The notes under the pieces are model-generated. The model was not told the DNA's origin. It made no database searches and saw nothing but the letters and a program-made list of their open reading frames with translations. The position numbers were made by a program, and so were the translations under genes. From Corynebacterium sp. UBA2622 (GTDB lineage Bacteria > Actinomycetota > Actinomycetes > Mycobacteriales > Mycobacteriaceae): 64,000 bases of DNA. The stretch lies in NCBI RefSeq assembly GCF_002339505.1, contig NZ_DDJO01000002.1, positions 68,125 to 132,124 on the forward strand, written 5' to 3'. Below are positions 8,910 to 17,206 of the stretch, in pieces. The stretch's first letter is position 1; every line of letters begins with the position of its first letter.

Positions 8910-9923
8910 TTACTCGGTCTCTTCCGCGCTGCGGTCGACGTAGTCACCAGTCTCGGCATCGTAGCCCTCGATCTGGGTCGGGTCGAAATCTTCCGGGGCA
9001 TCCTTGAGGGTCAGGCCGAGCGAGGCGAGCTTGATCTTCACCTCGTTGATGGACTTCTGACCGAAGTTGCGGATGTCCAGCAGGTCACTCTCGGTGCACT
9101 CCGCGAGCTCGCCAACCGTGTGGATCTCCTGGCGCTTCAGGCAGTTATAGGAGCGCACGGAGAAGTTCAGGTCCTCGATTGGCAGGTTGTACGCAGCGAT
9201 GTACTCCGTCTCCTGCGGGGACGGGCCGATCTCGATGCCCTCGGCGGCGGTGTTCAGCTCGCGGGCGAGGCCGAACAGCTCAACGAGGGTGGAGCCTGCG
9301 GAGGCGAGGGCGTCGCGGGCCGACATGGAGTTCTTGGTCTCCACATCGATGATCAGCTTGTCGAAGTCGGTTCGCTGCTCCACACGGGTCGCCTCCACCT
9401 TGTAGGCAACCCGGGTGACCGGGGAGTAGATCTGGTCGACCGGAATGCGGCCGACCTCTCCGCCGGCGTTCGGCACGGCCGGGACGTACCCGCGGCCGCG
9501 CTCGACAACGAGCTCCATCTCGAGACGCGCCTGCTCGTTCAGCGAGGCGATGTGAAGATCCGGGTTGTGGATCTCCACGCCGGCGGGTGGCTCGATGTCG
9601 CCCGCAGTGACGTCGCCGGGCCCCTGCTTCGACAGGTACATGACCACCGGCTCGTCGGAGTCGGAGGAAAGGACCATGTCCTTGACGTTGAGGATGATCT
9701 CGGAGACGTTCTCCTTCACGCCGTTGATCGTGGTGAACTCGTGGAGGACACCGTCGATCTTGATGGAGGTCACGGCCGCACCCGGAATGGACGACAGCAG
9801 CGTGCGGCGGAGGGAGTTGCCGAGGGTGTAACCGAAACCGGGCTCGAGCGGCTCGATGACGAACTTCGAGCGGTTGGTGTCGATGTATTCCTCGGACAGC
9901 TGGGGGCGCTGAGAGATGAGCAT
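8910..9923 (-). CDS. rpoA: RNA polymerase subunit alpha
   Basis: The alpha subunit (337 aa) dimerises to seed RNA polymerase assembly and contacts upstream promoter DNA and activators. The N-terminal domain has the GNSLRRTLLSSIPGAAV assembly motif; a linker leads to the C-terminal domain with the RSYNCLKRQEI DNA-contacting helix near residue 255-265, then an acidic tail. ATG 9923 is chosen over the codon at 9944 because AAGGAGAA lies just upstream and homologues start MLISQRP. It is between rpsD and rplQ. Confidence 0.96.
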   Translation of the reverse strand: MLISQRPQLSEEYIDTNRSKFVIEPLEPGFGYTLGNSLRRTLLSSIPGAAVTSIKIDGVLHEFTTINGVKENVSEIILNVKDMVLSSDSDEPVVMYLSKQGPGDVTAGDIEPPAGVEIHNPDLHIASLNEQARLEMELVVERGRGYVPAVPNAGGEVGRIPVDQIYSPVTRVAYKVEATRVEQRTDFDKLIIDVETKNSMSARDALASAGSTLVELFGLARELNTAAEGIEIGPSPQETEYIAAYNLPIEDLNFSVRSYNCLKRQEIHTVGELAECTESDLLDIRNFGQKSINEVKIKLASLGLTLKDAPEDFDPTQIEGYDAETGDYVDRSAEETE

Positions 9924-10024
9924 GAACTTCTCCTTTGTCGGCAACCACTATTTGATGCCGGTAGGAACGGGTTGCGGAAGATTTCGCGCCGGTTCTGCGC
10001 CGGGCGCGGGATGAAGTAAGGGGT

Positions 10025-10630
10025 TTACTTCGAGTAGAGCTCGACGATGAGCTGCTCCTGCAGCGGAACGTCGATCTGAGCGCGCTCGGGCAGCTGGTGC
10101 ACGAGAATGCGCAGGGTGTCCGGGACAACCTGGAGCCAGGCCGGAACCACGGCGTCGACCAGATTCTCCTGGGCCTCCTCGAACCACAGCATGTTGCGGG
10201 ACTTGTCGCGGACATCCACGATGTCGTACTGCGAGACGCGGTGGGAGGGGACGTTGGTCTTCTTGCCGTTGATGGTGAAGTGACCGTGGGAAACCAGCTG
10301 GCGTGCCTGACGGCGGGTGCGTGCCAGGCCGGCGCGGTAGACGACGTTGTCCAGGCGGGTCTCGAGGAGGACGAGCAGGTTGTCACCGGTCTTGCCGGGG
10401 AGGCGGTTGGCCTCCTCGTAGTAGCGGCGGAACTGCTTCTCCATGATGCCGTAGGTGAAGCGGGCCTTCTGCTTCTCCTGCAGCTGGAGCAGGTACTCAG
10501 ACTCCTTGATGCGGGCGCGGCCAGCCTGCCCCGGGGGGTAGGGGCGACGCTCGAAGGACATGTCGCCGCCGACGAGGTCGACGCGGAGGCGACGGGACTT
10601 GCGGGTAGCAGGGCCGGTATAACGAGCCAT
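10025..10630 (-). CDS. rpsD: 30S ribosomal protein S4
   Basis: S4 is a primary 16S rRNA binder that nucleates 30S assembly and forms part of the mRNA entry site. Length of 201 aa and the S4 RNA-binding domain (LDNVVYRAGLARTRRQARQL, about residues 92-111) identify it. No Cys zinc cluster is visible in the N-terminus, so it is the zinc-independent form. About 100 bases separate it from rpoA. Confidence 0.96.
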   Translation of the reverse strand: MARYTGPATRKSRRLRVDLVGGDMSFERRPYPPGQAGRARIKESEYLLQLQEKQKARFTYGIMEKQFRRYYEEANRLPGKTGDNLLVLLETRLDNVVYRAGLARTRRQARQLVSHGHFTINGKKTNVPSHRVSQYDIVDVRDKSRNMLWFEEAQENLVDAVVPAWLQVVPDTLRILVHQLPERAQIDVPLQEQLIVELYSK

Positions 10631-10655
10631 GTTGTTTTACCTCTTTCCTTTCTGC

Positions 10656-11060
10656 CTAAACGCGACGACGCTTCGGCGGACGGCAGCCGTTGAACGGCTG
10701 GGGCGTCACGTCGGAGATCGAGGACACCTCGAGGCCGGCGGCCTGGAGGGAACGAATGGCGGTTTCGCGACCGGAGCCCGGCCCCTTGACGAACACGTCA
10801 ACCTTCTTCATGCCGTGGTCCATTGCCTTGCGGGCAGCGTTCTCGGCGGCCATCTGGGCGGCGAAGGGGGTCGACTTGCGGGAGCCCTTGAAACCGACGT
10901 GGCCGGAGGACGCCCAGGAGATCACGGCACCGTTCGGGTCCGTGATGGACACGATGGTGTTGTTGAAGGTGGACTTGATGTATGCGTGGCCCTGGGCCAC
11001 GTTCTTCTTCGGGACGCGACGGCCAGTGCGGCGCGCGCCGGAACGAGTCTTCGGAGGCAT
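10656..11060 (-). CDS. rpsK: 30S ribosomal protein S11
   Basis: S11 lies on the 30S platform next to the E site and the Shine-Dalgarno helix. The 134-residue product has the conserved core TFNNTIVSITDPNGAVISWA and the basic C-terminus PFNGCRPPKRRRV. It is separated from rpsM by three bases, consistent with translational coupling in the alpha operon. Confidence 0.96.
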   Translation of the reverse strand: MPPKTRSGARRTGRRVPKKNVAQGHAYIKSTFNNTIVSITDPNGAVISWASSGHVGFKGSRKSTPFAAQMAAENAARKAMDHGMKKVDVFVKGPGSGRETAIRSLQAAGLEVSSISDVTPQPFNGCRPPKRRRV

Positions 11061-11063
11061 GGG

Positions 11064-11432
11064 TTACTTCTTCTTTCCTGCGATGGTCTTCTTCGGGCCC
11101 TTGCGGGTGCGCGCGTTGGTCTTGGTGCGCTGGCCGCGGACAGGGAGGCCACGGCGGTGGCGCAGACCCTGGTAAGAGCCGATTTCGATCTTGCGGCGGA
11201 TGTCGGCCTGGACCTCACGGCGGAGGTCGCCCTCAACGGTGTAGGAGGACTCGATGGCGTCGCGCAGGGCGGCGAGCTGCTCATCGGTCAGGTTGTCCGT
11301 GCGCAGGTCAGGAGAAATGCCCGTCTTCTCGAGCAGTTCCTTGGAGCGGGTTGCCCCGATCCCGTAGATGTAGGTGAGTGCGATCTCCATGCGCTTGTTG
11401 CGCGGCAGATCAACACCAGCAAGACGTGCCAT
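11064..11432 (-). CDS. rpsM: 30S ribosomal protein S13
   Basis: S13 sits in the 30S head and contacts the P-site tRNA and the L5 bridge. The 122-residue product starts MARLAGVDLPRNKR and ends with the usual Arg/Lys-rich tail (GQRTKTNARTRKGPKK). ATG 11432 is chosen over an in-frame ATG at 11483 because the protein family starts there. It is the first gene of rpsM-rpsK-rpsD-rpoA-rplQ; the rpmJ gene often found upstream is missing. Confidence 0.95.
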   Translation of the reverse strand: MARLAGVDLPRNKRMEIALTYIYGIGATRSKELLEKTGISPDLRTDNLTDEQLAALRDAIESSYTVEGDLRREVQADIRRKIEIGSYQGLRHRRGLPVRGQRTKTNARTRKGPKKTIAGKKK

Positions 11433-11538
11433 GTGGTACGTGCCTTTCAGGTTGGTACGGTGGTTTTCTCCCTGCCCGTCCACGCCAAGCGGCGCTTTAC
11501 CCGGACCTAACCGGATGATGGGTCGTGGTTTCGCGCGG

Positions 11539-11559
11539 CTCCGGCCACCGTGGCCGGAG
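11539..11559. repeat. Perfect inverted repeat between infA and rpsM
   Basis: CTCCGGCCA / TGGCCGGAG, a 9-bp stem with a 3-base loop, in the 192-base gap between infA and rpsM. No U-tract on either strand. It could be a weak terminator after infA or part of the rpsM leader. Confidence 0.4.
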
Positions 11560-11624
11560 GTGTACGGCGCACACCGCGCCTGGGGGGCGCGAATGGTGCG
11601 CGTTGAACAGGGAGGCTGTCGTTT

Positions 11625-11843
11625 TTACTTGTAGCGGTAGGTGATACGTCCGCGCTGCAGGTCATACGGGGAAAGCTCCACGATGACCCGGTCTTCCGGA
11701 AGGATGCGGATGTAGTGCTGGCGCATCTTGCCACTGATGTGGGCGAGAACCTCGTGCCCGTTGTCGAGCTCGACACGGAACATCGCGTTCTTCAAGGGCT
11801 CGATGATGCGGCCCTCAACTTCAATTGCGCCTTCTTTTGCCAT
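11625..11843 (-). CDS. infA: Translation initiation factor IF-1
   Basis: IF-1 (72 aa) is an OB-fold protein that blocks the A site during initiation. The sequence MAKEGAIEVEGRIIEPL followed by FRVELDNGHEVLAHISGKMR and the C-terminal YDLQRGRITYRYK is essentially invariant in actinobacteria. ATG 11843 has GGAG 5 bases upstream, better than the codon at 11852. It precedes rpsM, the usual order minus rpmJ. Confidence 0.96.
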   Translation of the reverse strand: MAKEGAIEVEGRIIEPLKNAMFRVELDNGHEVLAHISGKMRQHYIRILPEDRVIVELSPYDLQRGRITYRYK

Positions 11844-11978
11844 ACACTCCACTTCCTAAAGCACCATTTGCGCTGGTACTTGACGTGATTTTTACGTTGC
11901 TACGTGGCGCACCCGGGCGGACGTAGCCGTCCCGATACACACCAGTGCGTCAGCTTAGCGTTTTACCTGCGCAAAGAC

Positions 11979-12017
11979 AAACCCCTCCCCCACGCTGTTG
12001 CGCGGAAGGAGGGGTTT
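11979..12017 (-). terminator. Terminator after the L,D-transpeptidase gene
   Basis: AAACCCCTCC / GGAGGGGTTT, a 10-bp stem with a 19-base loop, 13 bases after the stop codon of the transpeptidase gene. On the minus strand the stem is followed by a T-rich stretch (GTCTTT), as expected for an intrinsic terminator. Confidence 0.7.
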
Positions 12018-12029
12018 TGGAACGGCCCG

Positions 12030-12854
12030 TTAGTACACGTAGACCATGTCGCCGATCTGCAGATCGTTGAAGTAGCGCTCGGCGTCGCCGTGGTACATGC
12101 GCACGCAGCCGTGGGACAGGTACGACGGGTCGCCCTCGTGGAACGCGATGCCGTTGTTGGTGAAGTAGGTGGCGTACGGCATCGGGGCGTTGCCGAACTC
12201 CCACGAGATCTCGTCCTTGACCTTGCGGTTGACGTAGAACGTGCCGCGGGGCGTTTCCAGGCCTGGCTTGCCGGGGCCGATCAGGCCGGAGGCGTAGTAC
12301 TCCTGGCCGTCGTTCTGCAGCCAGGAGCGGCGGCCGTCAAGGTCGACGCAGGCCTTCGCCTCGCGCGGGCAGGGGCCGTAGTCGAACGCGGCCGGCTGGG
12401 GGGCGGGCGCCTCGACGTGGGCGGCCTCCGGAGCCGGGGCCGGTGCGGGAGCCGGAGCGGGGGTGTGCTCGGCAATGATGCCCGGGAAGAAGGCCTCCAC
12501 GGCCTGGTCGACCGCCGCACGCGCCTGGGCGGGCAGATCGGGATTGACGGCAGCCAGGGCATCCGCCTGCTGGTGCAGGGAGAGCCGCATGTTCCAGGCG
12601 GCATCGCGGGCTGCGCGGTTCTGGTTCTGCGCAAGGTTCTGGAAGGACGCGTTGGCCTGGGCGATGAAGCTGTCGAGGCCGCCGGCCGCAGGCGCGGGCA
12701 TGAACTGCGCCATCGGGTTGGGCGCGGGTTCCGCGTTGGCGGCGGGGACGCTGGGAGCGGCGATCAGGGCTGCAGAAACACCGGCTGCCGCTGCAACGGA
12801 CTGGACGCGGCGCTTCGTCGGGGAGGGCTTCGCGTGGCGCGGGGAGTAAGACAT
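12030..12854 (-). CDS. Secreted L,D-transpeptidase (YkuD family)
   Basis: L,D-transpeptidases make 3-3 cross-links in peptidoglycan, a major linkage in mycolic-acid actinobacteria. The 274-residue product has an N-terminal basic/hydrophobic signal sequence (cleavage near ANA, residue 41), a helical segment, a Pro/Ala repeat linker (about 131-157) and a C-terminal YkuD domain with the active-site motif SHGCVRM, Cys250, and an upstream His239. ATG 12854 starts a proper signal peptide. No Shine-Dalgarno is present; TATACT ends 6 bases before the ATG, so the mRNA is probably leaderless. It sits between map and infA. Confidence 0.88.
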   Translation of the reverse strand: MSYSPRHAKPSPTKRRVQSVAAAAGVSAALIAAPSVPAANAEPAPNPMAQFMPAPAAGGLDSFIAQANASFQNLAQNQNRAARDAAWNMRLSLHQQADALAAVNPDLPAQARAAVDQAVEAFFPGIIAEHTPAPAPAPAPAPEAAHVEAPAPQPAAFDYGPCPREAKACVDLDGRRSWLQNDGQEYYASGLIGPGKPGLETPRGTFYVNRKVKDEISWEFGNAPMPYATYFTNNGIAFHEGDPSYLSHGCVRMYHGDAERYFNDLQIGDMVYVY

Positions 12855-12860
12855 GAGGGA

Positions 12861-12866
12861 AGTATA
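12861..12866 (-). promoter_or_regulatory. -10 element for the L,D-transpeptidase gene (leaderless start)
   Basis: TATACT on the minus strand, spaced 6 bases from the ATG at 12854, so transcription should begin at or next to the A of the start codon. A convincing -35 is not seen. Confidence 0.5.
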
Positions 12867-12930
12867 ACGGCTTCCGCAAAATTTTCTGGTCACGAGCGCA
12901 AAAATATCGGCGTGTCCCAGTTTCGCGCTA

Positions 12931-13722
12931 TCAGTCCCGGGGGGTGAGGATCCGCGGGCCCCGGGCGGTCGCGGCGACGGTGTGCTCCCAGTGGGCGGCG
13001 GGCGAGGCATCCAGGGAGACGACGGTCCAGTCGTCGTCAAGCACCCGGCTCTCCGTCTCGCCACCAAGAATGTGCATCGGCTCGATGGCCAGCACCGATC
13101 CCTCCTGGATCACCGGCCCCTTCCCCGGTTTGCCCTCGTTGGCGAGGTACGGGTCCTCGTGCATCGTGTGGCCGATGCCGTGCCCCCCGTAGCCGTCGAG
13201 AATGCCCAGGCGGACACCGAAGCGCTCCTCGGCCGCAAAGGTCGCCTGCTCGAGGGCGTGCGAGACATCCGTGAGACGGTTGCCGGGCACCATCGCCCGC
13301 ATTCCCCGGTCGAGGACCCACTCGGTTGCGCGATTGAGCTTAACGACGTCCTCATCCAGCGCCCCGACGCCGAAGGACCATGCGGAGTCCCCCACCCATC
13401 CGTCGAGTGTGGCGCCGCAGTCGATGGAGACCAGGTCACCTTCCCGGAGCACGACCTCCCGGCTCGGGATCCCGTGGACAACCACTTCGTTGACGGAGGC
13501 GCAGATCGAACCCGGGAAGCCCTGGTAGCCCAGGAAGGTGGGTGTGGCACCCCGGCCACGGATAACCTCCTCCGCAACCCGGTCCAGGTCGAGGGTGGTG
13601 GCACCGGGAACCGCGGCCTCGCGGACGGCCACCAGTGCCTCGCCGACGATGCGGCCCGCGGCCTCCATGGCGTCGAGCTCGGCGGGGGTTTTCGCTTTTA
13701 TGGTGCGGCGGCGGAAGGCCAC
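12931..13722 (-). CDS. map: Methionine aminopeptidase type I
   Basis: Removes the N-terminal Met from nascent proteins. The 263-residue product shows the full set of pita-bread metal ligands and active-site residues: His83, Asp101 (SIDCG), Asp112 (GDSAWSF), His181/His185 (HGIGHTMHEDP), Glu214 (IEPMH) and Glu246. There is no N-terminal SH3-binding extension, so it is the short class. It lies downstream of adk and secY, the classical order secY-adk-map-infA, here interrupted by the transpeptidase gene before infA. Confidence 0.95.
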   Translation of the reverse strand: MAFRRRTIKAKTPAELDAMEAAGRIVGEALVAVREAAVPGATTLDLDRVAEEVIRGRGATPTFLGYQGFPGSICASVNEVVVHGIPSREVVLREGDLVSIDCGATLDGWVGDSAWSFGVGALDEDVVKLNRATEWVLDRGMRAMVPGNRLTDVSHALEQATFAAEERFGVRLGILDGYGGHGIGHTMHEDPYLANEGKPGKGPVIQEGSVLAIEPMHILGGETESRVLDDDWTVVSLDASPAAHWEHTVAATARGPRILTPRD

Positions 13723-13767
13723 GGCAGCTCCTTCGGATCGGGGTTCTGTTGCTGTGTGCGGACGGCC

Positions 13768-13800
13768 AAGGCCGGCGCCGCCTTGCGGGGCACCGGCCTT
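13768..13800. terminator. Hairpin between adk and map
   Basis: AAGGCCGG / CCGGCCTT, an 8-bp perfect stem with a 17-base GC-rich loop, in the 90-base gap between adk and map. There is no U-run, so it could be a partial terminator or RNA-stability element. Confidence 0.45.
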
Positions 13801-13812
13801 GTGTGCGGGAAA

Positions 13813-14367
13813 CTACTTCTGCAGCTTCTCGAGCTGCGCCATCGCGCGGGCGTTGACCTCGTCGACGTCACCGACGGCATCGATGTTGATGATCGCGTTG
13901 CCGTAGTGATCGATCAGCGGAGCCGTCTCGTCGCGGTAGACGCCGAGACGGGTGCGGATCGTCTCCTCGTTGTCGTCGGCGCGGCCGCGGGCGAGCATGC
14001 GCTCGACAACGATGTCCTCGTCGATGACGAAGTTGAGCACCCCGTCGAGGGTGTGCCCCTTCTTTTCTAGGAGGTCAGCCAGGATGTCGGCCTGCTCCAC
14101 GGTGCGGGGGAACCCGTCAAGGAGGAAGCCGTCCTTGGCGTCGTCTTCACCGAGGCGGGCCTCGACCATGCGTGCGGTCACATCGGTGGGAACGAGCTTG
14201 CCGGCGTCAATATACTGCTTCGCCTCGACACCCAGGGGCGTGCCCTCACCGATGTTGGCGCGGAAAAGATCGCCGGTGGAAATGTGGGGCACACCGAGCT
14301 TTTCGGAGAGGATGGCGGCCTGGGTGCCTTTGCCGGCACCGGGAGGGCCGAGAAGTACGAGACGCAT
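13813..14367 (-). CDS. adk: Adenylate kinase
   Basis: Catalyses ATP + AMP to 2 ADP. The 184-residue product has the P-loop GPPGAGKGT at residues 7-15, the AMP-binding STGDLFR, and the DGFPRTVEQA motif. The LID is short with no Cys cluster, the form common in actinobacteria. Its ATG overlaps the secY stop by one base (TAATG), so translation is coupled to secY. Confidence 0.96.
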   Translation of the reverse strand: MRLVLLGPPGAGKGTQAAILSEKLGVPHISTGDLFRANIGEGTPLGVEAKQYIDAGKLVPTDVTARMVEARLGEDDAKDGFLLDGFPRTVEQADILADLLEKKGHTLDGVLNFVIDEDIVVERMLARGRADDNEETIRTRLGVYRDETAPLIDHYGNAIINIDAVGDVDEVNARAMAQLEKLQK

Positions 14368-15695
14368 TATCGCAGAAGTCCTTCGTAGTTGGATTGCAGG
14401 AGTTGGGATTCAATTTGCTTCACCGTGGTCAGCGCCACGGACACCATAATCAGGATAGCCGTGCCGCCGAAGGCGCTCATACCCATCTTGCCGGTACCGG
14501 TGATGCCGGCATCGAGAGCAAGGTTCGGGAGGATGGCGATAAGGGCGAGGTAGAGGGCGCCGACGAAGAGGAGCCGGTTCATCACAAAACCGAGGTACTG
14601 CGCCGTCGGGCGACCCGGGCGGATGCCGGGAATGAACCCGCCGTACTTCTTCATGTTGTCCGCCTGCTCCGCGGGGTCGTACTGGATGGAAACGTAGAAG
14701 TACGAGAAGAAGATGATCAGGGCGAAATACGCCACGATGTACTGCCAGGAACCCGGATTCTGCAGCCACGCCATGACATGGCTCATCCACCAGTTGTCGG
14801 GCGGGGTGGGCCGACCCATGGTGACGATCTGCGTGATCAGTACCGGGACGTACATCAGTGAGGAGGCGAAGATCACCGGGATAACGCCGGCCTGGTTGAC
14901 CTTGAGCGGCAGGTACGTCGACGAACCGCCGTACTGCCTCCGGCCCACCATGCGCTTGGCGTACTGGACGGGGATACGGCGCTGGCCCTGCTCCATGAAG
15001 ATGATGCCTACCACCAGGGCGATGACGGCGGCGATGACGAGAGCGAAGGTCACGGCACCGGAACGGGTGAGGATGGTCGCCCCCTGGGCGGGGATCTGGG
15101 TGGCAATGCCGGCGAAGATGAGCAGGGACATACCGTTGCCCACGCCCTTCTCCGTGATGATTTCGCCGATCCACATGATGAGGATGGCACCCGCCGTCAT
15201 GACGATGATCATCATGATCAGCGTCCAGATGTTGCGGTTTTCGACGAGCACCGGCATCCCCTGGCCGAGAAGCTGCTCCCTGTCCGCGAGGGCGACGATC
15301 CCCGCCGACTGCAGAAGCGCGAGGCCGACCATCAGGTAGCGGGTGTACTGGGTCATCTTGTTCTGACCCGACTGCCCCTCCTTCTTCAGCTCCTCGAACT
15401 TGGGGATGACCACGGTGAGCAGCTGGATGATGATCGACGCCGTGATGTAGGGCATGATGCCGATCGCGAAGATCGAGAGCTGCAGGAGAGCCCCGCCCGA
15501 GAACAGGCCGATGATGGAGAACATCGTCGCCTGGTCACCCTGCGAAATGTCGTGGAGGCGCTGACTGATGAGCGCGTAATCCACCCCGGGGGTGGGGATT
15601 TGCGCGCCCACGCGGTAGAGGATGATCAGACCGATGGAGATGAGGATCTTCTTGCGCAGATCCGGGTCTTTAAACGCCTGAGCGATAGCGGACAC
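14367..15695 (-). CDS. secY: Protein translocase subunit SecY
   Basis: SecY is the ten-helix channel of the Sec translocon, working with SecE and SecG. The 442-residue product starts MSAIAQAFKDPDLRKKI, has ten hydrophobic helices, the plug region after helix 1 (PGVDYALISQRL) and the cytosolic loop QGQRRIPVQYAKRMVGRR. It heads the secY-adk-map group. Upstream, 226 bases separate it from a divergent gene; here secY is not in the same block as rplO, since a plus-strand gene and a bidirectional terminator intervene. Confidence 0.96.
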   Translation of the reverse strand: MSAIAQAFKDPDLRKKILISIGLIILYRVGAQIPTPGVDYALISQRLHDISQGDQATMFSIIGLFSGGALLQLSIFAIGIMPYITASIIIQLLTVVIPKFEELKKEGQSGQNKMTQYTRYLMVGLALLQSAGIVALADREQLLGQGMPVLVENRNIWTLIMMIIVMTAGAILIMWIGEIITEKGVGNGMSLLIFAGIATQIPAQGATILTRSGAVTFALVIAAVIALVVGIIFMEQGQRRIPVQYAKRMVGRRQYGGSSTYLPLKVNQAGVIPVIFASSLMYVPVLITQIVTMGRPTPPDNWWMSHVMAWLQNPGSWQYIVAYFALIIFFSYFYVSIQYDPAEQADNMKKYGGFIPGIRPGRPTAQYLGFVMNRLLFVGALYLALIAILPNLALDAGITGTGKMGMSAFGGTAILIMVSVALTTVKQIESQLLQSNYEGLLR

Positions 15696-15921
15696 AAAGC
15701 CTCCTGGCTCCCGGGAACGCGTTACCCGGAAGGTAGCGGACAGGTACCGTCCGGGGCCGCTACGGACATTGCCGCGCGCGCCCCAGACAAGTTTGACCCC
15801 GATAGCCTACCAGCCGTTCGGCCACCGTATAACTTCTGCCCAATGTAGGGTCTCCGGGAAGAGGTGCTGTCCTTGAATGAGCACCCCGACAGCCGCGACC
15901 CTGAACGCATTGGAGCAACCC

Positions 15922-16446
15922 ATGGAACCCACCCCCGGCGCACGCATCGGGGACCCCGAGCGCATGGCGGCGCTCGACCGCCTCACGGACCTGTTCACGA
16001 ACGGCTACCTCGATGTCGCCGAATTCGATTCCCGTACAGCCACGGCCGCCGGGGCGACGCACACCGGGGATCTCGAGGCCCTCTTCGCCGACCTCCCTAA
16101 ACAGAGCGAACTCGCCGTCCGTCAGGAGAACGCCCCCGTGCGCTCCGCCTCCGCCGACGAAGAGCTCGACCGGGTGCTCGCGCGGGGCAGGAAGGTGCGT
16201 TCCGCCGATGCCGTGATCTGGGCGGCCGCGATGATCATGTTCTTTGTCGGGCTCTTCGTGCTCGACTGGGATTACTTCTGGGTCGCCTTTCCCGTCGCCG
16301 CCTTCGCCTCCTGGGGCGTGCGGGAGGTGATCGGGCTCGGCGACGACGACGAGGAAATCTTCGACGAGCTCGAGGAGGCCGAGAAAAAGAAACGCGCGGA
16401 GCGCCTGCGGGTGGCGATGGAGCGACGCAAGCAGCTCGGCCAGTAG
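15922..16446 (+). CDS. DUF1707-domain membrane protein
   Basis: A 174-residue protein of unknown role. An N-terminal DUF1707 domain (GDPERMAALDRLTDLF to about residue 60, the helical module common in actinobacterial SHOCT-like proteins) is followed by a linker, two membrane helices (about 97-137) and a charged C-terminal helix rich in Glu, Lys and Arg. ATG 15922 is chosen because GGAG lies 6 bases upstream; an in-frame ATG at 15877 has a poorer site. A -10-like TATAAC lies at 15828. It is a lone plus-strand gene between secY and rplO, closed by a bidirectional terminator. Confidence 0.75.
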   Translation: MEPTPGARIGDPERMAALDRLTDLFTNGYLDVAEFDSRTATAAGATHTGDLEALFADLPKQSELAVRQENAPVRSASADEELDRVLARGRKVRSADAVIWAAAMIMFFVGLFVLDWDYFWVAFPVAAFASWGVREVIGLGDDDEEIFDELEEAEKKKRAERLRVAMERRKQLGQ

Positions 16447-16498
16447 AGGCGGATCGACCTGCAGAAGACGTGGCTGCCACGATCAGCGCAGGCAAGCG

Positions 16499-16538
16499 AA
16501 AGGGCCGTCCCCCGGTGGACGGGGAAGCGGCCCTTTTG
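16499..16538. terminator. Bidirectional terminator between the DUF1707 gene and rplO
   Basis: AAAGGGCCG / CGGCCCTTT with an inner TCCCC / GGGGA pairing forms a long hairpin with T-rich or A-rich flanks on both sides. It lies between converging genes and serves both. Confidence 0.8.
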
Positions 16539-16561
16539 CGTGAGGTGGGGCGTCGCGAAGC

Positions 16562-17008
16562 TTATGCCTCGGTGACGGACCCGCCTGCAGCCTCGATCTT
16601 CTCGACCGCGGACTTGGAGAACTTCTGGGCGGTGACGTCGAGCTTGACGCTCAGCTCACCGTTGCCCAGAACCTTCACCGGCTGGTTCTTGCGGACCAGG
16701 CCAGCGGCGACGATGTCCTCGACGGACACGGTGCCACCGTTCGGGAACGTCTCGGCCAGGTCGGCGACGTTGACAACCTGGTACTCGACGCGGTTCGGGT
16801 TCTTGAAACCCTTGAGCTTCGGCAGACGCATGTGCAGCGGCATCTGGCCACCCTCGAAGGCGGCGTGAACCTGCCCGCGAGCCTTGGTGCCCTTGGTGCC
16901 GCGGCCTGCGGTCTTGCCCTTGGATGCCTCACCGCGACCGACGCGGGTCTTGGCCTTGTTGGCGCCCTTTGCCGGGCGCAGATCATGGAGCTTGATGATA
17001 TCAGCCAT
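16562..17008 (-). CDS. rplO: 50S ribosomal protein L15
   Basis: L15 (148 aa) is a late-assembly protein with an extended Gly/Arg-rich N-terminus that threads through 23S rRNA. Typical start MADIIKLHDLRPAKGA and the KTAGRGTKGTKAR basic loop are present. ATG 17008 is preferred over 17029 on family grounds and because a GGGGAG site precedes it. It is the last gene of the rpsH-rplF-rplR-rpsE-rpmD-rplO block. Confidence 0.95.
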   Translation of the reverse strand: MADIIKLHDLRPAKGANKAKTRVGRGEASKGKTAGRGTKGTKARGQVHAAFEGGQMPLHMRLPKLKGFKNPNRVEYQVVNVADLAETFPNGGTVSVEDIVAAGLVRKNQPVKVLGNGELSVKLDVTAQKFSKSAVEKIEAAGGSVTEA

Positions 17009-17015
17009 GGTGTCT

Positions 17016-17201
17016 CTACTCCCCTGCAACTTCTTCGACGGTGACGAGGTGGCGCACCTTGAGGATCTGGCCGCGGGTGGCGGAGTTGTCCTGCTTCACG
17101 ACCGACTGGCCGATCTTGCGCAGGCCCAGGGCCTCGAGGTTCTTGCGGGTGGCCGGCTTCTCGCCGACCTTGCCGTGGTGCAACGTGATCTTGAGTGCCA
17201 T
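17016..17201 (-). CDS. rpmD: 50S ribosomal protein L30
   Basis: L30 (61 aa) is a small beta-alpha protein of the large subunit. MALKITLHHGKVG, LEALGLRKIGQSVV and the downstream RGQILKVRHLV are diagnostic. The start at ATG 17201 is five bases after the rpsE stop, and it is seven bases from rplO, so the three are tightly coupled. Confidence 0.94.
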   Translation of the reverse strand: MALKITLHHGKVGEKPATRKNLEALGLRKIGQSVVKQDNSATRGQILKVRHLVTVEEVAGE

Positions 17202-17206
17202 TGTGC

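Noticed and set aside
11433..11624. Divergent rpmJ
   Set aside because: No short frame with the CXXC/H zinc pattern or the basic L36 ends in the gap.
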